Counted from the stretch's first letter, positions 1 through 4,489 are shown. The stretch is 6,259 nucleotides of DNA from Candidatus Woesearchaeota archaeon (GCA_030631975.1 DAOVKD010000043.1:1-6259), one strand, 5' to 3'. The notes: a model not told the origin generated them from the sequence alone. Made by a program: numbers and translations.

Positions 1-121
1 AGTCGGGACCTTTTACTGAGTAATCCCCCCTGTAAGCACTTACAAGACCAGTTGATGCAACTAAACCAACAACCAGGAGTGCCAACAGAGCAAAATATCT
101 CTGATTTTTTTGTGTTTTCAT
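1..121 (-). CDS. Small secreted protein, tandem paralogue (3' part outside window)
   Basis: This is the 5' part of a gene on the minus strand: 40 codons from ATG at 121-119, running off the left edge. A strong SD (GGAGGT, 129-134) lies 7 nt upstream of the start. The product starts MKTQKNQRYF, followed by a hydrophobic segment (about residues 10-28) and a likely signal peptidase I site after VSA (residue 29). The mature part begins YRGDYSVKGPD, identical to the intact paralogue at 169-573. The codons from the hydrophobic segment onward are about 89% identical in DNA to that paralogue, whereas the first few residues differ. There is no lipobox Cys. I recognise the family only as a small exported protein recurrent in DPANN archaea, and its function is unknown. 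Confidence 0.8.
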   Translation of the reverse strand, partial: MKTQKNQRYFALLALLVVGLVASTGLVSAYRGDYSVKGPD

Positions 122-150
122 TTTGTTTACCTCCATTCATAACTATGAAA

Positions 151-180
151 AATAAAAAAATGGAAGGATTATTTCCTTCC
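151..180 (-). terminator. Hairpin plus T-run after the secreted-protein gene
   Basis: On the minus strand GGAAGGA (180-174) and TCCTTCC (168-162) form a perfect 7-bp stem. The 5-nt loop contains the TAA stop codon of the 169-573 gene. The stem is followed by one A and then seven T at 160-154. This is a textbook intrinsic terminator shape. T-runs are the main termination signal in archaea, so the hairpin may instead protect the 3' end. It separates the two tandem paralogues, so the downstream copy would depend on readthrough or on its own promoter, for which I see no strong TATA in the 47-nt gap. Confidence 0.6.
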
Positions 181-573
181 CATTCCTTGTCCCTTGCCTT
201 GACCCATTCCTTTCCCATGACCAGTTCCATCTCTTGGACCATTACCCTTGTTTAAGCCAAGTTCTGCCCTAAGCTCTGCAGCAGTTTCATAATCGCCGTT
301 TTCTCCTGCTTCATGAGCCTGAACAAATGTTTCAAAGTTGTCTTCTGTTACAACATCTACAACTCTTGGATGCCTTCCATTCTCTGTCATTAATTGATAC
401 CATGCATCGTAGTCTAATGACTCAAATGCATTTTCCATTGCTTCATGTCTCTCTTCATTACAGTCGGGGCCTTTTACTGAATAATCTCCTCTGTAAGCAC
501 TTACAAGACCAGTTGTTGCGACTAAACCAACAACCATAAGCGCCAACAGACCAAATATTGTTGCTTGTTTCAT
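169..573 (-). CDS. Small secreted Gly/Lys/Gln-tailed protein
   Basis: This 134-residue protein starts at ATG 573-571 with SD GGAGGT (582-587) 8 nt upstream. An N-terminal signal peptide has its hydrophobic core at about residues 6-24 and a likely cleavage after VSA (residue 26). The mature region (about 27-108) is acidic and probably helical, with one Cys (38) and the motif ENAFESLDYDAWYQLM (47-62). It ends in a low-complexity tail rich in Gly, Lys, Gln and Met (about 110-134). No lipobox, TM anchor or enzymatic motif is visible. I recognise the type from DPANN archaeal genomes but know no function; the tail could bind metal, nucleic acid or cell-surface polymer. The tandem paralogue follows 47 nt downstream. 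Two possible small ORFs precede it, the nearer overlapping its start as ATGA. Confidence 0.85.
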   Translation of the reverse strand: MKQATIFGLLALMVVGLVATTGLVSAYRGDYSVKGPDCNEERHEAMENAFESLDYDAWYQLMTENGRHPRVVDVVTEDNFETFVQAHEAGENGDYETAAELRAELGLNKGNGPRDGTGHGKGMGQGKGQGMGRK

Positions 574-668
574 TTTCTTGTACCTCCTTGTGTTTGTATA
601 TGGATAAACCCATACCTATCAAATCTGATAATTACATTCTCAAAAACCATTTTGACTATTGATTGCAT
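570..668 (-). CDS. Possible small ORF coupled to the secreted-protein gene
   Basis: There is a 32-codon reading frame from ATG 668-666, preceded by a GGGTGG purine run that could serve as a weak SD. It ends at TGA 572-570, overlapping the next gene's ATG in the arrangement ATGA. The product begins MQSIVKMVFE and ends QTQGGTRK; no family is recognised. Removing one A from the A6 run (plus-strand 668-673) would join it in frame to the small ORF at 640-747, giving 58 residues. It could be a real small gene, the second half of a frameshifted gene, or chance. Confidence 0.25.
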   Translation of the reverse strand: MQSIVKMVFENVIIRFDRYGFIHIQTQGGTRK

Positions 669-747
669 TTTTTCCACCCTTCATAATTTCAAATAATAAT
701 CGCTCGATTAATTTATGATCAACTTCTCCAATGTTTATCGTGCTCAT
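640..747 (-). CDS. Possible leaderless 35-residue small ORF
   Basis: ATG 747-745 opens a 35-codon frame (MSTINIGEVD... ending NSQNGF) that closes at TGA 642-640. Its best support is position: the centre of a consensus archaeal TATA box (TTTATATATAA, 779-769) lies 27 nt upstream of the ATG, the spacing expected of a leaderless start, and no SD is present, as at other leaderless starts in this window. Its predicted middle segment, about residues 12-23, is amphipathic helical. No homologue is recognised. The frame breaks near an A6 run, so it may be the front half of a 58-residue gene. Confidence 0.3.
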   Translation of the reverse strand: MSTINIGEVDHKLIERLLFEIMKGGKNAINSQNGF

Positions 748-768
748 AAGAACCAGATAAAGTAATAG

Positions 769-780
769 TTATATATAAAC
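769..780 (-). promoter_or_regulatory. TATA box, minus strand (possibly bidirectional)
   Basis: On the minus strand the sequence is GTTTATATATAAC, a full archaeal TATA consensus. Initiation about 25-27 nt downstream falls at or next to ATG 747. The core TTATATATAA is palindromic, so it could also recruit TBP for plus-strand transcription toward the 7-TM gene. The region 574-860 otherwise holds only the two doubtful small ORFs and the plus-strand promoter at 818-827. Confidence 0.55.
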
Positions 781-817
781 AGAAAGAAGGCAAAATATAC
801 ATTTTAAGTCCACTTTT

Positions 818-856
818 TTTATATATAGATTTAAATAAAAGTATGTATTAGGTGAT
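818..856 (+). promoter_or_regulatory. TATA box and SD for the 7-TM gene
   Basis: TTTATATATA (818-827) is the likely TATA box, placing initiation near 848-850. The SD AGGTGAT (850-856) matches the archaeal anti-SD and stands 4 nt before ATG 861. This decides the start: a GTG at 852 in the same frame would lie inside the SD itself, so it is not used. Confidence 0.6.
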
Positions 857-860
857 AATT

Positions 861-1526
861 ATGCCACTACATCATTTCTTCGATCCAGTTAGGTTTGGGA
901 GTGAATTTATATATACTGTGATAATTGTCTTTCTCTGTTTTTTGATATATTACAAAACAAAAGAAATGTATGATTTGACAAAACACAAGGGAATTCATTA
1001 TTTTCGTAATACTTTCCTGTTTTTTGGTTTAGCATATATATCAAGGTTTATTCTCCATCTGTTGTCAATTGCTAATGTAACATTAGATATTTACTTGCCA
1101 AGGAAGGTTTTTTTACCGATTATTATGCTGCCTGTTGGCTATCTAAGCACTATGGCACTATTTTACTTGACGTATAGCCTTGTTTGGAGGAAGATTAAAA
1201 ATAAATATTTCCTTATTTTCTCGAATATTACAGCCATATTATTTTCTATTGTGGCTTTTGTTACAAACTCTCCCTGTATTATTTCCATTCTTCAGCTTAT
1301 TTTATTGATATTTACAATAATCATAACTTTTACAATTTTCATAAAAAGGAAAAGGGTTTCTCAGACAAGAATTTTGTATTTATTGATAATTATATTTTGG
1401 ATTACTAATTTAATTGTTTTAAGTCCAAGAAGATTTTTTATTTTTGAGGCAAAAATATTGTTCCAGGTATTATCTGTGGCAATATTCATTTTAATTTATT
1501 ACAAAGTAGTTAAATGGATAAAATGA
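861..1526 (+). CDS. Seven-TM integral membrane protein, putative sensor
   Basis: This 221-residue protein is almost entirely hydrophobic. About seven TM segments are visible: roughly 16-31, 50-70, 84-108, 116-134, 138-161, 171-188 and 198-215. Loops are short and Lys/Arg-rich (for example KHKG at 41-44 and KRKR at 162-165). It has no recognisable catalytic motif. The ATG at 861 is chosen because of the SD at 850-856. Its stop TGA overlaps the start region of the winged-helix gene, so the two are almost certainly co-transcribed and translationally coupled. Similar 7-TM plus winged-helix pairs occur in DPANN genomes as I remember them. I infer a membrane sensor whose signal reaches the partner regulator, but the ligand cannot be read from the sequence. 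Confidence 0.8.
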   Translation: MPLHHFFDPVRFGSEFIYTVIIVFLCFLIYYKTKEMYDLTKHKGIHYFRNTFLFFGLAYISRFILHLLSIANVTLDIYLPRKVFLPIIMLPVGYLSTMALFYLTYSLVWRKIKNKYFLIFSNITAILFSIVAFVTNSPCIISILQLILLIFTIIITFTIFIKRKRVSQTRILYLLIIIFWITNLIVLSPRRFFIFEAKILFQVLSVAIFILIYYKVVKWIK

Positions 1527-1798
1527 CCAAAAAAAGAGATCGCTTGGAAGTAATATATGATTTTTTGAAAATTATCCAGAATCATCATAATTCCATAAAG
1601 CCAACACCCTTATTAAGACAATCAAATCTTTCAAGCCAGAGCTTTGCTGAATATTTTCAAGAAATGTTAAGTAAGGGGTTCATTAAACAAAATCAAGATA
1701 AAAAAGGTAAAAAATACATAACTTTAACGGGCAAAGGATTTCAATTTCTTGAAAAATACAAATTAATTATTGGATTTATTGATGAGTTTGAATTGTAG
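1523..1798 (+). CDS. Winged helix-turn-helix regulator (ArnR1/HTH_45-like)
   Basis: This is a 91-residue protein if it starts at ATG 1523, which overlaps the preceding stop as ATGA; an ATG at 1514 in the same frame would add three residues. The order is helix DRLEVIYDFLKII, a spacer, LLRQSNLSSQSFAEYFQEMLSKGFI (a typical HTH followed by the lead-in to the wing), then the wing KGKKYITLTGKGFQFLEKY. The T-x-x-G-x-x-F/L pattern after the wing is characteristic of the ArnR1-like winged-helix family (PF14947), known from small archaeal DNA-binding proteins. There is no ligand-binding domain, which fits the upstream 7-TM protein as its sensor. It is probably a dimeric DNA-binding regulator; its target is unknown, possibly its own operon. 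Confidence 0.8.
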   Translation: MTKKRDRLEVIYDFLKIIQNHHNSIKPTPLLRQSNLSSQSFAEYFQEMLSKGFIKQNQDKKGKKYITLTGKGFQFLEKYKLIIGFIDEFEL

Positions 1799-1803
1799 AA
1801 TTC

Positions 1804-1813
1804 TTTATATATT
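1804..1813 (+). promoter_or_regulatory. TATA box of the endonuclease III-like gene
   Basis: TTTATATATT lies just after the regulator's stop codon, with its centre about 28 nt before ATG 1836. No SD precedes that ATG, so a leaderless transcript starting at 1836 is likely. This argues against the in-frame upstream ATG at 1770, which would overlap the regulator gene and add 22 residues that do not resemble the family. Confidence 0.6.
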
Positions 1814-1835
1814 CCATCTTTTTCAATCTAAATTA

Positions 1836-2936
1836 ATGGAAAAAATAATGCAAGTTTATTATAAATTATATGAAATATATGGTCCTCAGGGTTGGTGGCC
1901 TATTGTAAACAATAAAACCTTATTATGTGAATATCATAATAATGCTCCTAAAAATGAGTCAGAAGCTTTGGAAATATGTTTCGGAGCCATCCTGACTCAA
2001 GGAACACAATGGTATCCTAATGTTGTTAGGGCTATCCAGCAGTTAAAGCTTGGTAGACCATTTAAAAAACAAGAATTGGAGGTAATAACAAGGGCTGAGA
2101 TACGACAAGCTGAAATATCTGGAAATGGAGAAAAAGTAACTAAAAAGGCTATATTGACGCAAAACACAAACTGGAAGAATGTTGAGAAAGCAATTATTCA
2201 GTTAAATAAAAACAATTTAATAGATATAGAAAAAATATTGAAGATAAATAATAAAAAACTGGCATTGATAATAAAATCTTCTGGCTATCATAACCAAAAA
2301 GCAAAGAAACTCAAAAATTTTTCATTATTTTTAATTGAAAATTACAATGGAAATATTAATGAATTCTTCAATAATAGCGTAAAAAAATTAAGAGAGGAAT
2401 TATTGTCAATTAATGGTATTGGTCCTGAGACTGCTGATTCTATAATTCTTTATTCTGCAAAAAAACCAATATTTGTCATTGATGCTTATACAAGAAGGAT
2501 AATGGGCAGGGTTGGTTTTAAGGAAGATACTTATGACGGGCTGCAGGGCTTATTTATGAAAAATTTAAATAATAATGGGCTGCGTTCAAAATGTAGATTG
2601 CCATCAATTTGTGAGCATCTTATTAGTTTTGAAAGAACGCGACAAGGGGGATGTCCCTCACGGGGAACCAACGAAGTTGGTGCCAGAAACCGAAACAGAA
2701 AAGTCTGTGGGTTTCTGAGCATGTCGCCTTGTGCTAATTATAATCAAATGCGAACCGATGGCAATCCGAAGCATAAGCGAGATTTTGAACGCAGCCATAA
2801 TAATGAAAGATTATTTAATGAGTATCATGCTTTATTAGTCGAGCTGGGAAAGAATATTTGCAAGAAAAAACCATTGTGCAGTAAATGCCCAATAAATAAA
2901 ATGTGCAATTATTTGGCTGCGTTCAAAATATTTTAA
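1836..2936 (+). CDS. Endonuclease III-like DNA glycosylase (COG2231 type), interrupted in frame by a MITE
   Basis: As it stands the frame encodes 366 residues. The N-terminus YGPQGWW (15-21) and AILTQNTNW (105-113) mark the COG2231 branch of the HhH-GPD superfamily, which includes 3-methyladenine glycosylase MagIII. The helix-hairpin-helix is at 189-205 (SINGIGPETA). D216 in FVIDAYTRR is the predicted catalytic Asp. E198 occupies the place of the endonuclease III lyase Lys, suggesting a monofunctional base-excision glycosylase. C342-X5-C348-X2-C351-X5-C357 is the Fe-S loop. There are three oddities. Residues 51-70 and 105-123 are diverged copies of the same helix, adding 54 residues. Residues 248-323 come from element A plus its target duplication. 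The last residues (LAAFKIF) come from element B. Removing the elements leaves LNNN-ERLFNEYHALL, which reads as the natural family sequence. Whether the interrupted protein works is unknown. Confidence 0.85.
   Translation: MEKIMQVYYKLYEIYGPQGWWPIVNNKTLLCEYHNNAPKNESEALEICFGAILTQGTQWYPNVVRAIQQLKLGRPFKKQELEVITRAEIRQAEISGNGEKVTKKAILTQNTNWKNVEKAIIQLNKNNLIDIEKILKINNKKLALIIKSSGYHNQKAKKLKNFSLFLIENYNGNINEFFNNSVKKLREELLSINGIGPETADSIILYSAKKPIFVIDAYTRRIMGRVGFKEDTYDGLQGLFMKNLNNNGLRSKCRLPSICEHLISFERTRQGGCPSRGTNEVGARNRNRKVCGFLSMSPCANYNQMRTDGNPKHKRDFERSHNNERLFNEYHALLVELGKNICKKKPLCSKCPINKMCNYLAAFKIF
2578..2796. mobile_element. MITE-like element A, 219 bp, inserted in frame in the glycosylase gene
   Basis: The ends are a perfect 15-bp inverted repeat: GGCTGCGTTCAAAAT at 2578-2592 and its complement at 2782-2796. 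A second, subterminal inverted repeat follows: GATTGCCATC (2596-2605) against GATGGCAATC (2757-2766). A 9-bp direct duplication flanks the element. It encodes no transposase. Its GC content is about 46% by my count, well above the gene around it. Length plus duplication is divisible by three and the frame has no stop, so the host gene remains open. It is probably a non-autonomous derivative mobilised by a DDE transposase elsewhere. The ends loosely resemble GGC-starting ends of families such as IS6 or IS1595, but those usually make 8-bp duplications, so I do not assign a family. Confidence 0.85.
2639..2727. other. Multi-stem structured core of element A
   Basis: GCGACA (2639-2644) pairs with TGTCGC (2722-2727) as a closing stem. 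Inside it are ACCAAC-GAA-GTTGGT (2667-2681) and a longer hairpin CAGAAACC (2684-2691) with GGTTTCTG (2710-2717), capped by ACAGA (2695-2699) and TCTGT (2704-2708). GGG/CCC runs at 2646-2665 can form a further small hairpin. Enclosed by the subterminal repeat at 2596-2605/2757-2766 and the TIRs, the whole element can fold as a nested junction. It could be an RNA, a transposase-binding DNA fold or simply a fold-back element; the sequence alone does not decide. Confidence 0.5.
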
Positions 2937-3096
2937 TCGGCTGTGCCAGAGCAAACTTTAGACAAAATGCTGCATCTTGATTTATCTGCATAAAAATTCT
3001 TGGTTATGATACACAGCATTTTAATAAATATCCTTACTTGATTCTTCCCACCCGCCTCCCCTAAAAAAGGCACAGCCTAACTTTTTGAACGCAGCC
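2915..3096. mobile_element. MITE-like element B, 182 bp, at the 3' end of the glycosylase gene
   Basis: The ends are GGCTGCGTTCAAAA at 2915-2928 and its complement at 3083-3096, identical over 14 bp to the ends of element A. The interior is unrelated to A by eye. It has two further nested inverted repeats: GGCTGTGCC (2939-2947) with GGCACAGCC (3069-3077), and AAAATGCTG (2964-2972) with CAGCATTTT (3014-3022). A 10-bp target duplication flanks it. It encodes no protein. Its left end supplies the new C-terminus LAAFKIF and the stop codon of the interrupted gene. It fills nearly all of the 181-nt gap between the glycosylase and toxin genes. Confidence 0.85.
2939..3077. repeat. Inner inverted repeat of element B, possible nested element
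   Basis: GGCTGTGCC and its complement bound 139 bp inside element B. They begin with GGCTG like the outer ends and could be the ends of a separate, related element that inserted first or later. I see no clear target duplication (flanks TTTTAATC and TAACTTTT), so an internal transposase-binding repeat is equally possible. Confidence 0.4.
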
Positions 3097-3117
3097 GCAA
3101 TTATTTTAAACCCACTC

Positions 3118-3420
3118 CTAACCCAATTTCCTCATAAGTTCAGAGACAATAAGTTTTTTCTTTTCAGGAGATAATGAAAAAAGCATTTTTTTTATCATCT
3201 TTTCTGAGATTGTAAATATATAATTAAGCTTTATTACACTTTCTTTTACTGCCCCTTCTTTCTTTAATAATGGAATGCCTCTCATCTCTGTATTGCTTGT
3301 TACCCCAGCTACGACCACATTGCCATACTCTTCAAAAAGAACCACTGCTGGTCTCTTTTTTATTTCAAAAGTATCGGTAAATTGCATTTCTGCTAAAACA
3401 ACATCACCAAATTTATACAT
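3118..3420 (-). CDS. MazF/PemK-like toxin of a type II toxin-antitoxin pair
   Basis: This 100-residue protein starts at ATG 3420-3418. It opens YKFGDVVLAEMQFTD, continues with KKRPAVVLF (residues 21-29), and has the VTSN segment at 40-43. This is the layout of the MazF/PemK fold: the Arg in the KRP motif and the Thr/Ser of the later strand belong to the RNA-cleaving site in this family. The C-terminal half is lysine-rich and helical. The start overlaps the antitoxin's stop by 8 nt (ATGTATAA); an in-frame ATG at 3435 is less likely because its SD would touch it and MazF proteins usually begin close to the first strand. It probably cleaves RNA and is neutralised by the upstream partner. It converges with the glycosylase gene, with element B between them. 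Confidence 0.8.
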   Translation of the reverse strand: MYKFGDVVLAEMQFTDTFEIKKRPAVVLFEEYGNVVVAGVTSNTEMRGIPLLKKEGAVKESVIKLNYIFTISEKMIKKMLFSLSPEKKKLIVSELMRKLG

Positions 3421-3640
3421 TCTCCCACGCCTCATCCTCCTTATTATTCCAGAGTTCTTTCATTTTTGGTTGCTGGATCCTATGCAAAAATTCATCATAT
3501 TGGTTTCTTTCCTTAAGTGCGGCAAAAATTTTGCTCATTTTTTCCAAAAGCTCATTATAGGTTTGCCTAGGATATTCTTTTGCCTTTTTTAAGTCTTCAA
3601 TAACACTCTTTTTGAGTTGTATTGTTGAAACATTTACCAT
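3413..3640 (-). CDS. Antitoxin, ribbon-helix-helix-like
   Basis: The product is 75 residues, first gene of the toxin-antitoxin operon. The N-terminus VNVSTIQLKKSVIEDLKKAKEY fits a ribbon-helix-helix protein: a short strand (STIQL) followed by a charged helix. The second helix would be TYNELLEKMSKIFAAL. The acidic C-terminus (ELWNNKEDEAWENV) is the kind of tail that occupies a MazF groove. The start is ATG 3640-3638, with a GTGAT element 7 nt upstream. It is likely both a DNA-binding autorepressor and the toxin inhibitor; the family assignment rests on layout and context, not on a strong motif. Confidence 0.65.
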   Translation of the reverse strand: MVNVSTIQLKKSVIEDLKKAKEYPRQTYNELLEKMSKIFAALKERNQYDEFLHRIQQPKMKELWNNKEDEAWENV

Positions 3641-3661
3641 ATATAATCACTTATTTATTAG

Positions 3662-3684
3662 TTATATATGACTTATATATAAAC
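3662..3684 (-). promoter_or_regulatory. TATA box and possible operator of the toxin-antitoxin operon
   Basis: On the minus strand GTTTATATATAAG (3684-3672) is a consensus TATA box, placing initiation near 3652, about 12 nt before the antitoxin ATG. TTATATAT occurs twice, at 3662-3669 and 3673-3680, and a related ATATATAA lies at 3641-3648. These spaced AT repeats around the start site could be the operator for antitoxin autorepression. Confidence 0.5.
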
Positions 3685-3726
3685 TTTTTGGTAGTTTATG
3701 AAGTGCAAAGAAAGTGACAAATCAAC

Positions 3727-3737
3727 ATATTTAAATA
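3727..3737 (+). promoter_or_regulatory. TATA box of the two-TM protein gene
   Basis: CATATTTAAATAAC surrounds a TATA-like core whose centre lies about 29-30 nt before ATG 3761. No SD is present, so the transcript is probably leaderless. With the minus-strand TATA at 3672-3684 it forms a compact divergent promoter region. Confidence 0.5.
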
Positions 3738-3760
3738 ACAATTGATATTTAAAAAATAAA

Positions 3761-4453
3761 ATGGTATTAGAACAAATAATAGCAATTGTTGTCTTTGTGC
3801 TTGTCTTGGTTTTTGTATGGGGAATTTTCAAGAAACTGTTTAAGGTATTGTTCTATGCTGGAATAATAATCTTTTTGCTTATTGCAGCAAATACCTATTT
3901 TCTTTATAAGGATGTTATGGATTTAAGGGAAAACTTTGGCGTAGCAGAGAAAAAAGTGATATTAGCGGATGAAGGCAGGGTTCTCACAGGGCTTTTACTT
4001 AATGATGAAACTAACTTTCTAACTGCCAGCCAGCTGGAGGAGTTTTCTTCTTATTTGGAAAATGATGACTACGAAAAAATTTTGGGCGACAGCTACAAGT
4101 TTATGATTTTTGATTTAGACATCATATCAGATATAGATGGTGAAATAGACATTGGAGATGAAACAATTACAAAAGAGCATGCAATCTCAGTTTTAAACTC
4201 AAATGCTGATGCAAGAGAAAAGGCAGCTTTGTTTGGAGCTGTTTTATCAGGAAATATTTTGAGCTCTAAAAATCCCTTATTTTTCTTTTCAGAATTCAAG
4301 AAAGGCAATATTGTAATTTATCCAGAAACTGCATTGTTCAAAACTATAAAAATAATTCCCTTGCCATTTATTAAAGATGTTGGGAAAAAGATGTTTGAAA
4401 AAACAAAGGAAAAGGTAAAGACTTTTGTGGTGGAGGAAAGCGAAAATATTTAA
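3761..4453 (+). CDS. Membrane-anchored protein with soluble C-terminal domain, unknown function
   Basis: The protein has 230 residues. Two TM segments lie close together at about 4-22 and 29-49, separated by a basic turn (KKLFK), followed by a soluble domain of about 180 residues. That domain has an acidic stretch (DLDIISDIDGEIDIGDETI, about 118-136) and a lysine-rich end (KKMFEKTKEKVK). The adjacent AREKAALFGAVLSG (151-164) is helical. No enzymatic motif or known family is recognised. The DLDIISDIDGEID segment could suggest metal binding, but I see no established EF-hand or phosphatase pattern. The next gene's TATA box overlaps its stop codon, so the two are adjacent but separately promoted. 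Confidence 0.75.
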   Translation: MVLEQIIAIVVFVLVLVFVWGIFKKLFKVLFYAGIIIFLLIAANTYFLYKDVMDLRENFGVAEKKVILADEGRVLTGLLLNDETNFLTASQLEEFSSYLENDDYEKILGDSYKFMIFDLDIISDIDGEIDIGDETITKEHAISVLNSNADAREKAALFGAVLSGNILSSKNPLFFFSEFKKGNIVIYPETALFKTIKIIPLPFIKDVGKKMFEKTKEKVKTFVVEESENI

Positions 4454-4485
4454 ATAAGTAAATAAAGGATAAACTAAAAGAGGTG
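4444..4485 (+). promoter_or_regulatory. TATA box and SD of the coiled-coil protein gene
   Basis: AATATTTAAATAAG (from about 4445) overlaps the previous stop codon and serves as a TATA-like element, placing initiation near 4475. A GAGGTG SD (4480-4485) sits 4 nt before ATG 4490. Here a short leader with SD is used rather than a leaderless start. Confidence 0.5.
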
Positions 4486-4489
4486 CTTT

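Larger units (their letters stand above)
1..552. repeat. Direct repeat from tandem gene duplication (1-91 and 462-552)
   Basis: Positions 1-91 align without gaps to 462-552. I count about 10 mismatches in the first 90 bases. The repeat covers the signal peptide and first mature residues of the two minus-strand paralogues and presumably continues beyond the left edge. It fades at the extreme N-terminus, where the two copies encode different first residues. Confidence 0.85.
2569..2805. repeat. 9-bp target site duplication of element A
   Basis: ATAATAATG occurs at 2569-2577 and again at 2797-2805, directly abutting the two inverted ends. One copy together with the element makes 228 bp. Removing it recreates an uninterrupted reading frame through Asn-Asn-Asn-Glu-Arg. 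Confidence 0.85.
2905..3106. repeat. 10-bp target site duplication of element B
   Basis: GCAATTATTT occurs at 2905-2914 and at 3097-3106, abutting the inverted ends of element B. Without the element and one copy, the glycosylase frame would read on as CNYFKPTPNPISS and stop at TAA 3135-3137, about 20 bp into the convergent toxin gene. Confidence 0.85.

Noticed and set aside
852..860. GTG at 852 as the start of the 7-TM gene
   Set aside because: The GTG lies inside the SD AGGTGAT, which is ideally placed for ATG 861.
1770..1835. ATG 1770 as the start of the glycosylase
   Set aside because: It overlaps the winged-helix gene, adds residues unlike the family, and would place the TATA box inside the coding sequence. 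ATG 1836 has leaderless spacing.
2531..2722. Minus-strand 63-codon ORF across element A
   Set aside because: It runs antisense through the glycosylase and the element junction, with no promoter, SD or recognisable family.
2639..2727. tRNA gene in element A
   Set aside because: Although it is a multi-stem fold, the arm lengths and loop sequences do not match a tRNA, and there is no T-loop consensus.
2578..2796. IS200/IS605 remnant with a guide (omega) RNA
   Set aside because: The structured core suggested it, but those elements lack terminal inverted repeats and do not make a 9-bp target duplication.
2577..2804. Intein or self-splicing intron in the glycosylase gene
   Set aside because: The insert is only 76 residues, lacks intein splice-junction residues and homing-endonuclease motifs, and is bounded by inverted repeats with a target duplication, which indicates transposition.
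3421..3435. ATG 3435 as the toxin start
   Set aside because: The only SD would abut the ATG, and the MazF fold begins at YKFGDVVL right after ATG 3420.
3662..3680. Short spaced TTATATAT repeats as a CRISPR array
   Set aside because: The repeats are only 8 bp of AT-rich promoter sequence with 3-nt spacing. No CRISPR array is present anywhere in the window.
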